A stretch of 60,410 nucleotides of DNA, from assembly GCA_937894335.1 (NCBI GenBank), contig CALCRU010000053.1:1-60410 (forward strand), written 5' to 3'. The notes under the pieces are model-generated. The model was not told the origin of the DNA, did no database searches, and worked only from the letters and a program-made list of their open reading frames with translations. This document shows, in pieces, positions 25,593-34,213 of this stretch. A program made the translations under genes and the position numbers. Every line of letters starts with the position of its first letter. The first letter of the stretch is position 1. Origin of the DNA: an uncultured Treponema sp. Lineage in GTDB: Bacteria > Spirochaetota > Spirochaetia > Treponematales > Treponemataceae.

Positions 25593-27752
25593 TTAGTTAT
25601 CGGAAGAATTTTCTGATTTCCTTATGTCTGTTATAATCATTTGGGGAGCCTTCATTCCGTTGTAGATGTTGTATTCTGCATGAAAGAGAATGTCCACCCT
25701 GTCTCCAACTTCAATTTGGGAATGCAGAATGTCGGCCTTGTTCCAGTAGAGGGCGGGCCACTTGCAGTCCTTTCCCTGAATTTCCAACTTTAGGTGTAGC
25801 TTTTCGCCCCTTCCAAACACGCTTGCATTCATTACCTTTATGTTTTTGGTCATAAAAAGTACAGGAGGATTGTCTTCTCCTGTTGGTTCAAAGAAGTGTG
25901 CTGTTTCCACAAGGGAGGGTGTAAGGTAGTTCTGGGGAACTTCTGCGTCAACATCGTATTGGTCGGCATGAGAGTCTGACAGTTCTATTACGGCAGAAAC
26001 TTCCTTAAGCTTCTGTTCAAATTCTTCAAGGCGAGATCGGTTAAAGCTAAATCCTGCTGCACAGACATGTCCTCCGTGGTTAAGGAATATGTCTCCCATC
26101 ATGTCAAGAAGTCTTGTTGCATCGCATCCCCTGCAGCTTCTCATGGAACCGATTGCAATGTCGCCTACAAAAGTTACGACAAGACTGGGGATGTTGTAGG
26201 TTCCCATTAGCCTTCCTGCAAGAAGTCCGCATACGCCTCTGTTAATCCGTTCGTCAATTACCACACACAGTTTGCTGTTGTAAAGAGAAACTGAATTCTG
26301 CGCCTGAATTTGAGCGTAAGTCCATGCATCAAGGGAAAGTTGTTTTCGTTCTGCGTTAAGGCTTACGATTTCCCTTGCAACCTGTTCGCGGCGTGCTTGA
26401 TCTTTTGTAAGAAAAAGTTCCGCCGCAAGTTCCGCATTTCCAAGACGACCTGCCGCATTAAGGTTTGAAACCACAACCCAGCTTAAGTCTGTAGAAGTTA
26501 GTTCCTTACCAAGAAGTTTAAGTTCCGAAAGAAGTTCCTTTAGTCCCGGACGGACATGGTCTATGCCCCTGTTTAGGGAGGCCAGTCCCTGCTTTACAAA
26601 AATGCGGTTTTCGTCCTTCATAGGCATTATGTCTGCAAGGGCGGCAAGGGAAACAAGCTGCATGTCGTATTCTTCGTCCTTTGCCATTCCGGGGAATGCC
26701 GACTTTAGCCTCTGCTGAATGTATGTGACGAATATGTTGTAGAATCCGCCTATTTCTGTTGCGGGATGATTTCCGTATCTTGCAAAGCGAGACATGTCTT
26801 TTACAGAAAGAAGAGAGGCTTCTGCAACCTTGGGAATTATTTTTGCAACCTCGGGCCTTATGTCAAATATGTTAAATTCCACCGATTTTTGCCCGAATGT
26901 TTCTGCAAGAAGTTTGCCTACAGTCTGAGCGTCCCACACAAAAATGCTCTGTCCCTGAAGAAATGCTGGTAGCCTTGTCTGGGTAATGCCTACCGTACCA
27001 GGCACGACAGTTTCGTCCAATCGGTCAACGGGAACAAGGTTTCTTAACTTAAGGCATTCTATGGTGTAGGCTTCGTTTACAGGATGCACATTTAAAAGCG
27101 TTATGTCCTGCTTGTACCATTCGCTTTGGCTGAACCTTAGGGCGCTTACCAACTTGTAGACAACTGCACATCCCGAAATATCTTTAAAAGGGTAGCCTGA
27201 ATCTTCCAGTTTGGGGTCTACAATTATTGCTGGCTCTGGAAGTTTTTGCGGCGGATTGTGGTGGTCTATGACTATTACATCGCAGCCCTTTTCTGAAGCG
27301 TATGCAATTTCTTCTATGTTTGAAATTCCGCAGTCCACAGTTATGATTAGGGAACCGTATGCGGCGGTAAAGTCGTCAACTGCGGCCTTGCTTAGACCGT
27401 AGGTGTCGTCACCGTGGGGCAGTCTAAAAGAAACATCCATGCCCATTGTAGAAAGACAGTCGTACAAAACCGTGGTGGCGGTTATTCCGTCAACATCCCT
27501 GTCTCCAAAGATAAGAACTTTTTCATTTTCTTCTCTTGCGTCTAGAATCCTGTCTACAGCATCTTCCATTGCGCTAAATGAAAAGGGGTAGTGCTGGTAC
27601 CTTAAGTCGCTTTCCATAAAGTAGAGAATGTCTCGTCCTTCTACAATGTTACGCCTTACCATTATACTTGCGGTTAGAGCGTCAACTCCGTATTTTTTTT
27701 GCAGCTCTTCAATTTCTGACTTAGTAATGTTTTTTTTATTCCAGACTGCCAC
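25593..27752 (-). CDS. recJ: Single-stranded-DNA-specific exonuclease RecJ
   Basis: 719 residues. DHH phosphoesterase motifs are FGDRDVDGITATTVLYD, TVDCGIS and VIDHHNPP, and the DHHA1 region contains RSCRGCDATRLLDMMGD and NHGGHVCAAGFS. A C-terminal OB-like domain completes the RecJ layout. It degrades single strands 5' to 3' in recombination and repair. The GTG start shares its first base with the TAG stop of the upstream phosphorylase gene, with AAAGGA ahead of it. Confidence 0.93.
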   Translation of the reverse strand: MAVWNKKNITKSEIEELQKKYGVDALTASIMVRRNIVEGRDILYFMESDLRYQHYPFSFSAMEDAVDRILDAREENEKVLIFGDRDVDGITATTVLYDCLSTMGMDVSFRLPHGDDTYGLSKAAVDDFTAAYGSLIITVDCGISNIEEIAYASEKGCDVIVIDHHNPPQKLPEPAIIVDPKLEDSGYPFKDISGCAVVYKLVSALRFSQSEWYKQDITLLNVHPVNEAYTIECLKLRNLVPVDRLDETVVPGTVGITQTRLPAFLQGQSIFVWDAQTVGKLLAETFGQKSVEFNIFDIRPEVAKIIPKVAEASLLSVKDMSRFARYGNHPATEIGGFYNIFVTYIQQRLKSAFPGMAKDEEYDMQLVSLAALADIMPMKDENRIFVKQGLASLNRGIDHVRPGLKELLSELKLLGKELTSTDLSWVVVSNLNAAGRLGNAELAAELFLTKDQARREQVAREIVSLNAERKQLSLDAWTYAQIQAQNSVSLYNSKLCVVIDERINRGVCGLLAGRLMGTYNIPSLVVTFVGDIAIGSMRSCRGCDATRLLDMMGDIFLNHGGHVCAAGFSFNRSRLEEFEQKLKEVSAVIELSDSHADQYDVDAEVPQNYLTPSLVETAHFFEPTGEDNPPVLFMTKNIKVMNASVFGRGEKLHLKLEIQGKDCKWPALYWNKADILHSQIEVGDRVDILFHAEYNIYNGMKAPQMIITDIRKSENSSDN

Positions 27753-29098
27753 TATTTTATTTCCTTTACGATGAGTGAATCCAATGTTTGGTCTGCACAG
27801 AGGAAAAGGTCTTCCTTAATGCTAACGGCATGAAGAAGTTCCTGAACTCCGTTTTCAAGAGAGTTTTCGTCTTTTGCAAACACTTCCATGATTACATCGC
27901 CCTTGCTTGTTTTTTGCCCCTGCGTACCGTGGAAAATTATTCCTGCATCAGGACAAACTGAATCTGATGATTTTGTTCGTCCTACTCCCAGCGTTATGCA
28001 TGACAGTCCCACTCCGTAGGCGTCTATGTCCAAATATCCGTCTTCTAAAGCAGCAACTTCTTTTCTAAAGGGGGAGCGTCTCTTTTCTAACTGGGACATG
28101 AATTTTTCAGGATTGCCACCCTGGTCCCTTATGTTTTCAAGGAATTTTTCCAAAGCCTTACCAGAAGAAACAGAAGCCCTGCAGAGTTCAATCCCTTCCT
28201 CAACTGTATTTGCCTTGCCTCCTAGCATGAGCATTCTGCTGCCCAGTTCGTAAGTTAGGCGCATTACATCAAGAGGACCTTTACCCTGAAGACATTCCAC
28301 AGTTTCTTCCATTTCGAGGAAGTTTCCTGTTTTTCTTCCAAGGGGGGCTTCCATTTTTGTAAGGAGGGCAAGAGCTTTCTTACCCATTGCCTGAGAAGTC
28401 TTTACAAGAAAAGTGGCAAGTTCTTCTGCATCTTCCTGACTTTTCATAAAAGCACCCCGTCCGCACTTTACATCAAAAACAAGGGCATCGCTTCCTTCTG
28501 CAACTTTTTTTGACAGTATGCTACTTGTAATAAGGGGAACACTTTCTACCGTTCCTGTTACATCCCTAAGGGCATACATTTTCTTGTCTGCCGGTGCAAT
28601 GGAGTCAGTTTGTCCTGTCATGGCGTAACCGGTTTTTGCAATGAGTTCTGCAAATGTTTTGGGGTCAAGGCGAACATTGTAGCCGTCTACGCTTTCTAGT
28701 TTGTCCAAAGTGCCGCCTGTGTGTCCTAGACCCCTTCCGCTCATCATGGGGATTTGGACTCCGCAGGATGCAACTATGGGGGCTAGAGGTAAGCTTATTT
28801 TGTCGCCCACTCCTCCTGTGGAATGCTTGTCTACAAAGGGCCCCTTTAGACCGCCAATGCTACTTTCGTACAGGTTTATTACATCTCCCGAATGGAGCAT
28901 GCAGTTGGTAAGGTATCCGGTTTCTTCAAAGGTCATGCCGTTGCAGAACACAGCCATCAAAAAACTTGACATTTGATAGTCTGGTATTTCGCCCTTTACA
29001 TAGCCGTCCACAATAAAGGAAATTTCTTCTCTTGTAAGGGGAAGACCTTTTGCCTTTTTGCTTCCCCGTTTTTTAATGATTATATCTGTTGCTCTCAT
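27752..29098 (-). CDS. Pyrimidine-nucleoside (thymidine) phosphorylase
   Basis: About 448 residues from ATG 29098, which has GGTGGAAG just upstream; GTG 29107 is an alternative. The family signature SGRGLGHTGGTLDKLESV is intact, with KHSTGGVGDKISL for phosphate binding and the C-terminal PYNP domain. It splits thymidine, deoxyuridine or uridine by phosphorolysis in salvage. It is coupled to recJ. The sequence alone does not separate deoA from pdp specificity. Confidence 0.92.
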   Translation of the reverse strand: MRATDIIIKKRGSKKAKGLPLTREEISFIVDGYVKGEIPDYQMSSFLMAVFCNGMTFEETGYLTNCMLHSGDVINLYESSIGGLKGPFVDKHSTGGVGDKISLPLAPIVASCGVQIPMMSGRGLGHTGGTLDKLESVDGYNVRLDPKTFAELIAKTGYAMTGQTDSIAPADKKMYALRDVTGTVESVPLITSSILSKKVAEGSDALVFDVKCGRGAFMKSQEDAEELATFLVKTSQAMGKKALALLTKMEAPLGRKTGNFLEMEETVECLQGKGPLDVMRLTYELGSRMLMLGGKANTVEEGIELCRASVSSGKALEKFLENIRDQGGNPEKFMSQLEKRRSPFRKEVAALEDGYLDIDAYGVGLSCITLGVGRTKSSDSVCPDAGIIFHGTQGQKTSKGDVIMEVFAKDENSLENGVQELLHAVSIKEDLFLCADQTLDSLIVKEIK

Positions 29099-29200
29099 AA
29101 CTTCCACCCATTAATATATAAGCATTGTAGCAGAAATTGCAACAAAACGCTAGCATGTATTCAGAATCTGTGGTATTGTTTATAAAAAGGAGGCTGGAAA

Positions 29201-29770
29201 ATGGCACAGAAGGAATACAGCATAGAGTCCGGCAGGGAAGTGCGCATTGCCATAAGCGGAAAGTCTGGATGCGGAAATACCACTGTAAGTACTCTGCTTT
29301 CTCAAAAACTGGGCGTTACCCTGATTAATTTTACATTTAGGCAGTTGGCGGCGGAAAAAGGTCTTACCCTTGCCCAAGTTATAGAAAATGCAAAAACTGA
29401 TGACTCCTACGACATAACGGTAGACACAAGGCAGGTGGAACTTGCCAGAAAGGAAAGTTGCGTCTTGGGAAGCCGTCTTGCAGTGTGGATGCTTAAGGAG
29501 GCGGACTTAAAGGTTTACCTCTTTGCCAGTGACGAAACCAGAGCCTCAAGAATCCTTAACCGAGAGGGTGGAGACATAGACGAAATAAAACGCTTTACCG
29601 CCATGAGAGACAGTGAGGATTCCAAAAGGTATAAGAAACTTTATGACATAGATAACAATGACTACAGTTTTGTAGACATGGTCATAGATACTTCTCTTTA
29701 CAAGCCAGAGCAGATTGTGGACCTGATATTGGAAAAACTTTTTGAAAAAGGACTTGTGGTGCGCCTTTAG
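29201..29770 (+). CDS. cmk: Cytidylate kinase, short (CmkB-like) type
   Basis: 189 residues. The P-loop is ISGKSGCGNTTVS near residue 20, followed by NFTFRQLAAEKG and a lid with RILNREGG and ERxR-like RFTAMRDSEDSKRYKKLYDID, as in the short archaeal-type CMP kinases found in several spirochaetes. It phosphorylates CMP and dCMP. AAGGAGG lies 8 bases before the ATG. A related shikimate-type kinase fold is the main alternative. Confidence 0.75.
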   Translation: MAQKEYSIESGREVRIAISGKSGCGNTTVSTLLSQKLGVTLINFTFRQLAAEKGLTLAQVIENAKTDDSYDITVDTRQVELARKESCVLGSRLAVWMLKEADLKVYLFASDETRASRILNREGGDIDEIKRFTAMRDSEDSKRYKKLYDIDNNDYSFVDMVIDTSLYKPEQIVDLILEKLFEKGLVVRL

Positions 29771-29777
29771 TTATTCC

Positions 29778-29850
29778 GTAGCAGACTGTTTTCGAACTTT
29801 TTTTTTGCGAGTTTTCGGCATTGCCGAAAACTCGCAGAGTAGCAGATGTT
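29778..29850. repeat. Hairpin element with near-identical direct-repeat flanks
   Basis: A perfect 15-bp inverted repeat (29806-29820 and 29822-29836, GCGAGTTTTCGGC core, one-base centre) is preceded by nine T (29798-29806). GTAGCAGACTGTT (29778-29790) and GTAGCAGATGTT (29839-29850) flank it as direct repeats differing by one base. The T run is on the 5' side of the hairpin on the plus strand, so the layout is not that of a normal intrinsic terminator in either direction. It lies between convergent genes. Confidence 0.6.
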
Positions 29851-29861
29851 AAACAAAAAGT

Positions 29862-30395
29862 TTAATACTTGTTGTTCGCATATCCTATCCAGCCTTCGTT
29901 TTCTATGAGGGCTTTTTCAAATCCTTCCAGTTTGAAGGGGTAGCTCTTGGAAAGGCTTCCTGCAATCAGTTTTACCTTCCATGTGCCGTCTTCCTTTTCT
30001 TCAATTTTGCACTGGGTGTCCTTGTCTGCAAAAGTGCGGAACATGTCGTCAATGTCTTTGCGGCTCATTTCTAGTGCCAAAAGTCCACAGTTGTACATGT
30101 TCTGGCGGAAAATGCGTGCAAAGTTTGTGGCAATTACGCAGTAGATTCCGTTTACCTCAAGGGCCCAGGGGGCGTGTTCACGGCTAGAACCGCAACCAAA
30201 GTTTTCGCGGGTAATGATTACCCTTTTTCCCGGAACATCTGTTTTGGGATTGAATCCGTCCAGCTTAAGGTCTTCCAGCAGATAGGGCTGAAGTGCCTGC
30301 TTTGTGTTTTCAGTCAGGTATTTTGCAGGAATGATTTCGTCCGTGTTGATGTCGGAACGATCCAGGAATAATACATCTCCGCCAAATTGTTTCAT
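29862..30395 (-). CDS. leuD: 3-isopropylmalate dehydratase small subunit
   Basis: 177 residues, of the short LeuD/HacB type. VLFLDRSDINTDEIIPAKYL, ITRENFGCGSSREHAPWAL and IARIFRQNMYNCGLLAL are diagnostic. With LeuC it isomerises 2- and 3-isopropylmalate in leucine synthesis; a homoaconitase role cannot be excluded from sequence. GTGAGGAAACT precedes the ATG. It is separated from leuC by the P13-like gene, and leuA and leuB are not in the window. Confidence 0.9.
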   Translation of the reverse strand: MKQFGGDVLFLDRSDINTDEIIPAKYLTENTKQALQPYLLEDLKLDGFNPKTDVPGKRVIITRENFGCGSSREHAPWALEVNGIYCVIATNFARIFRQNMYNCGLLALEMSRKDIDDMFRTFADKDTQCKIEEKEDGTWKVKLIAGSLSKSYPFKLEGFEKALIENEGWIGYANNKY

Positions 30396-30503
30396 AGTTT
30401 CCTCACTTTATGTAACCTTTAGGAAAAAAATCCAAAGGTTGTGTTTATATCAATCTAACTATCATAAAGATAGCACAGTTTCTGCAAAAAGGCAAAACAA
30501 AAA

Positions 30504-31379
30504 TTACAGCTTTAACACAAGACCTATGCCGTACTGATTCTGCACAGGATCAATTAGGGGTATAAGGCTGACATTTTTCTTTTCCTGCAACAAAAGGGCC
30601 TCGCTAAGGTTACGGTTATAGCGCACTGACCGGATTATGGCGCATATAAGGCTTCCTATCCGCGCCGCAAGAACAATGCTCTGTCCGTAAATGAGTCCAG
30701 TGTCTATATACTGGGTAATCAGCCAGTTTGTAAGGAAGGCACCTACCGAAAATCCCTTTGTAAGCCATAAGAGATTGATTGGAAAAAGTGCGTCAACAAA
30801 CCAGCCGCCAAGAAAGAGAATTGGAGTTGCCCAAGAAATTAGCATTCCCAGTCCAAAGATAGAAGCAGAACTTCCTCCGTCGGCAGGTTGCAGATGGGTG
30901 GCTAGGGTAATTCCGCTTACGATTACTCCTGCAAGTTCTGTTCCTAGCCATATTCCTCCCCACATGAAGTCGCTTTGTAAAAAATTAAGAAGTCCGCCTC
31001 CCACGGAAAAGCCCAGTATGTCAAACAAAAAGCCTGCGTCTCCGCTTAAGTCCATCTTTAGTTTTTCGTAGGTAGACTTTCTCCATGTAAGGGGAACCTG
31101 TTGGGCAAGAAACTGAATTTCTTTCTTTTCAGCAAGGAGGGTCTTCATTCTGAAGGGGGAAAAAAATCCTGTTCTTCCCAGCAGAACTTTTACATCATCT
31201 TGAAAACGGATTTCTTCCTGTTTTGCCGTGTGAACATTTCCAACATCACTAGCGTCGTATGGGGAGACTAAAACATCGTACTGACCGCCAGACTTTTCCT
31301 GTGCAGTGGTAATGCAGGGAATATACAGCGCCACAAGGACAAGGGCTGCAAGAAAATGGGGTTTGCCTGGTGCCAACAT
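30504..31379 (-). CDS. P13-like spirochaetal membrane protein
   Basis: 291 residues. A signal peptide (about residues 1-26) and a polar, helical region to residue 115 are followed by four hydrophobic segments, with GFSVGGGLLNFLQSDF, MLISWATPILFLGGWF and a C-terminal QYGIGLVLKL. The Gly-rich layout is reminiscent of the P13 outer-membrane family of Borrelia and Treponema, but the match is by feel and may be wrong. AAGGAGG precedes the ATG. It lies inside the leucine unit, 22 bases after leuC, and has no obvious link with it. Confidence 0.5.
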   Translation of the reverse strand: MLAPGKPHFLAALVLVALYIPCITTAQEKSGGQYDVLVSPYDASDVGNVHTAKQEEIRFQDDVKVLLGRTGFFSPFRMKTLLAEKKEIQFLAQQVPLTWRKSTYEKLKMDLSGDAGFLFDILGFSVGGGLLNFLQSDFMWGGIWLGTELAGVIVSGITLATHLQPADGGSSASIFGLGMLISWATPILFLGGWFVDALFPINLLWLTKGFSVGAFLTNWLITQYIDTGLIYGQSIVLAARIGSLICAIIRSVRYNRNLSEALLLQEKKNVSLIPLIDPVQNQYGIGLVLKL

Positions 31380-31401
31380 AAAAGCCTCCTTAAAGAGGGG
31401 G

Positions 31402-32688
31402 TTATCCCTTGAAGTTTTCAGAGTTGACTATTGTTCCAGCGATGGCTGTTGCTGCTGCTGTGGCAGGACTCATAAGGTGAACCATTCCGCCTTTACCCAT
31501 GCGTCCGTTAAAGTTGCGGTTTGTGGTGCTTGCGCATACTTCTCCTTCCGCAAGAACTCCGTTTGACATACCAAGACAGGCTCCGCAGGTTGGGTTTGTA
31601 ACGCAGAATCCGGCGTCCATAAAAATGCCAATAAGGCCTTCGTCCAAAGCGTCCTTGTAAACTTTGGGAGTGGCAGGAGAAACAATACCCCTTACTCCTT
31701 TTGCAACATGCTTTCCCTTTAGAATTTGTGCGGCAACGCGAAGGTCTGAAAGTCGTCCGTTTGTACAACTTCCAATGTAAACCTGATTAACTTTTGTTCC
31801 CTTCATTTCGGAAACTTTTTTAATCTGGTCAGGCTTGTAGTTTATGGTGCATACTGGTTCAAGTTTAGAAAGATCGTATTCTAGAACCTTTTCGTATGTG
31901 GCATCAGGGTCATCAATCCACTTTGAATATTCCTTAAGTGCGTCTTCCTTAGTTTTGAATTCGTCCTTAATGAAGGGCCACAGGTATTCTACTGTAACCA
32001 TGTCTGGGAAGCAGATTCCGCTTGTGGCACCAGCTTCTACAGCCATGTTGCACAGGGTCATGCGTTCCTCCATGCTCATTGCATCAACTACAGGACCTGT
32101 AAATTCTGTTACGCAGTTTGTGGCTCCGTTTACACCAATCTGCCCGATAAGGTAGAGAATTACATCCTTTGCATAGACTCCCTGAGGAAGCTTTCCTTTG
32201 AGTACGAATTTGATTGCCTTGGGCTCGCGGAAGGAGCAGACTCCCTTAAGGATTCCTACTTCAAGGTCTGTGGTTCCTACACCCGCTGCAAAAGCACCAA
32301 AAGCACCGTGGGTACATGTGTGGCTGTCACCCATGATTACGGTAAATCCCGGACGCACAAAACCTTTTTCTGGGAAAATTGCGTGGCACACACCGTTTGC
32401 TCCAATGTCAAAGAAATCTTGTATGTCGTTTCGGTTTGCCCAGTCCCGAAGGATTTTTTCCTGCATGGCGCATTTTGAATCCTTTGCAGGAGTTACATGG
32501 TCAATTACCGCCTTAATTTTTGTTGGGTCAAAAACTCTGTCCATGCCTCGATCAACCAAATCGTTTATGGCAATGGGGGTTGTAATTTCGTGGCAAAAAA
32601 CCCTATCCAGTTTGAGTATGTTGGTTCCTTCAAAAGGAGTGTCTACAAGATGTGATTCAAAAATCTTCTGAGCTATTGTCTTACCCAT
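31402..32688 (-). CDS. leuC: 3-isopropylmalate dehydratase large subunit
   Basis: 428 residues, the short LeuC/HacA class. Fe-S ligands are in YIGSCTNGRLSDL and CVTNPTCGACLGMSNG, and substrate residues in MGDSHTCTHGAFGAFAAGVG. It forms the aconitase-type enzyme with LeuD. AGAGGATTATT precedes the ATG. The gene order leuC, P13-like, leuD on the minus strand is unusual. Confidence 0.93.
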   Translation of the reverse strand: MGKTIAQKIFESHLVDTPFEGTNILKLDRVFCHEITTPIAINDLVDRGMDRVFDPTKIKAVIDHVTPAKDSKCAMQEKILRDWANRNDIQDFFDIGANGVCHAIFPEKGFVRPGFTVIMGDSHTCTHGAFGAFAAGVGTTDLEVGILKGVCSFREPKAIKFVLKGKLPQGVYAKDVILYLIGQIGVNGATNCVTEFTGPVVDAMSMEERMTLCNMAVEAGATSGICFPDMVTVEYLWPFIKDEFKTKEDALKEYSKWIDDPDATYEKVLEYDLSKLEPVCTINYKPDQIKKVSEMKGTKVNQVYIGSCTNGRLSDLRVAAQILKGKHVAKGVRGIVSPATPKVYKDALDEGLIGIFMDAGFCVTNPTCGACLGMSNGVLAEGEVCASTTNRNFNGRMGKGGMVHLMSPATAAATAIAGTIVNSENFKG

Positions 32689-32766
32689 AATAATCCTCTT
32701 CTATTTTGTTACTGTTAAAAAGTATATTGACAAATTTTTGTTTTGTCTAGGGAAGCCAGAATTCCC

Positions 32767-33717
32767 TTAGGAAACTACATTCTGGGGACTTCCCGAAATC
32801 CAACACTTAAGGTTTTGAATTACCACTTCAAGAAGCCTCTGCCTTGTTTCTACCGCTGCCCATGCTATGTGGGGAGTAATCATTATTTTTTCCCTTGGAG
32901 CGGTAAGCAGGGGACAGTCTTTTTCCATTGGTTCCCTTGCAACAACATCCGTGGCGTAAAAAGAAATTGTTCCCTGTTTAAGGGCTTCTGCCATGTCTGC
33001 TTCGTTTACAAAGGCCCCTCTTGCCGTGTTTATGAGCCATGCTGTCTTTTTCATTTTTGCAAGGCTGTCACTGTTGATGATTTCCTTGGTCTCTTTTGTA
33101 AGGGGGGCGTGGAGGGTAAGTATGTCGCTTTCCCTAAGCAAGGTGTTAAAGTCTACGGGATTGGGAATGTCTGGCTTTTGAGTCCTCGTGCAAACAATGA
33201 CCTTCATTCCGTAAGCCTGAGCAATCTGTGCAACCCTGCGGCCAATGTTTCCGTATCCGAAAATGCCCAAAGTCTTTCCTTCTAGTTCTGTAAGGGGAGT
33301 CTTCCAGTAGCAGAAGTCTCTGGCCTTTATCCAGTCTCCATCCAGTACGCTGTCGGAATGTTCCTTTGCTCTACAAGCTATTTCAGAAATAAAGGCGAAT
33401 GTAAGTTGGGCAACCGCTCCTGTAGAATATGCAGGAACATTTGTTACCGTTACTCCGTGCCTTTTGCATGCTTCTATGTCTATTACATTGTATCCTGTTG
33501 CCTGGACTCCTATGTACTTTAGGGTGGGGCAGGCGGAAAGAATTTCTTCTGTTATGTTGATTTTATTAAGGAGAATTGCCTCGCTTTTTCCTATGCGATC
33601 AATTACTTCCTGGGGGTTTGATCGAGGATATACAGTAAGGCTTCCAAAATCTTTTAGAGGTTCCCAAGAAAGGTCTCCAGGGTTAAGGGCGTTTCCGTCT
33701 AGTATTGTTATCTTCAT
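32767..33717 (-). CDS. D-2-hydroxyacid dehydrogenase (glycerate-dehydrogenase-like)
   Basis: 316 residues. The nucleotide-binding GIFGYGNIGRRVAQIAQAYG is near residue 150, and the catalytic Arg (INTARGAFVNE), Glu and His (ITPHIAWAA) are all present. It resembles hydroxypyruvate/glycerate dehydrogenases, reducing a 2-keto acid with NADH, but substrate cannot be read from sequence. It starts 3 bases after the HMA-like gene, so the two are co-transcribed. Confidence 0.85.
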   Translation of the reverse strand: MKITILDGNALNPGDLSWEPLKDFGSLTVYPRSNPQEVIDRIGKSEAILLNKINITEEILSACPTLKYIGVQATGYNVIDIEACKRHGVTVTNVPAYSTGAVAQLTFAFISEIACRAKEHSDSVLDGDWIKARDFCYWKTPLTELEGKTLGIFGYGNIGRRVAQIAQAYGMKVIVCTRTQKPDIPNPVDFNTLLRESDILTLHAPLTKETKEIINSDSLAKMKKTAWLINTARGAFVNEADMAEALKQGTISFYATDVVAREPMEKDCPLLTAPREKIMITPHIAWAAVETRQRLLEVVIQNLKCWISGSPQNVVS

Positions 33718-33720
33718 GGC

Positions 33721-33921
33721 TTAGCCCACAACCATTACGCCTGTTGAGGAAATGGCATCGTTTATGGCGTCTTCAGAAGCTCCTTCAAAATCTACGCAAA
33801 CCTGACATTTTGCGGCGCTGGAAACAACCGAAGTTACCCCTGCAACGGCTTTGACAGCGGCGTCTACTTTTGCGGCTGTTGCGTCATCATCCATGCCGGC
33901 GACATAAATTTTCTTTTGCAT
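33721..33921 (-). CDS. HMA-fold protein lacking the metal-binding CxxC
   Basis: 66 residues with the beta-alpha-beta pattern of heavy-metal-associated domains: YVAGMDDDATAAKVDAAVKA then VAGVTSVVSS, and CQVCVDFEGASEDAINDAI. The metal loop that should read GMTCxxC reads GMDDDAT, so copper binding there is lost, although CQVC in the third strand has a CxxC spacing. AAGGAG precedes the ATG. It leads a two-gene unit with the 2-hydroxyacid dehydrogenase. Function unknown. Confidence 0.7.
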   Translation of the reverse strand: MQKKIYVAGMDDDATAAKVDAAVKAVAGVTSVVSSAAKCQVCVDFEGASEDAINDAISSTGVMVVG

Positions 33922-34058
33922 AACAAGGGCTCCTTAAAGTCAATTTTTAATGGATTTATTATAGCCCTTATCCTGTTTTTTTTCAAGCAAAAACGGACTT
34001 ATTTTTGTAAAATGTTCATGAAGTAAACTTAAAATGTACTGAACCCTGTCTTAAATTA

Positions 34059-34213
34059 TTAGTCCTGACGCGACATCCCTGTCGCTCCAAGTTGACCACA
34101 GTAACAATGATTTTACATCCTGTAAAACCATTGTTTCGAGATTTTTTTTTCAAAAATCTCGGCGAGTTTTATGCTTAGTCCTGACGCGACATCCCTGTCG
34201 CTCCAAGTTGACC
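34059..34213. repeat. 39-bp duplication of the rlmN 3' end enclosing two hairpins
   Basis: Bases 34059-34097 are identical to 34175-34213, the last 13 codons-worth of rlmN including the stop. Each copy contains the dyad GCGACA-TCCC-TGTCGC. Between them are two hairpins: 34103-34135 (7+7 bp with one mismatch, loop TCC) and 34137-34161 (10 bp, CGAGATTTTT/AAAAATCTCG). GCGAGTTTT follows at 34162-34170. The T run and GCGAGTTTT recall the element at 29778-29850. Confidence 0.85.

Noticed and set aside
29798..29836. Ordinary rho-independent terminator between cmk and leuD
   Set aside because: The T run precedes the hairpin on the plus strand, and on the minus strand the hairpin is followed by A, not T. 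It may still act on RNA, but not by the standard design.
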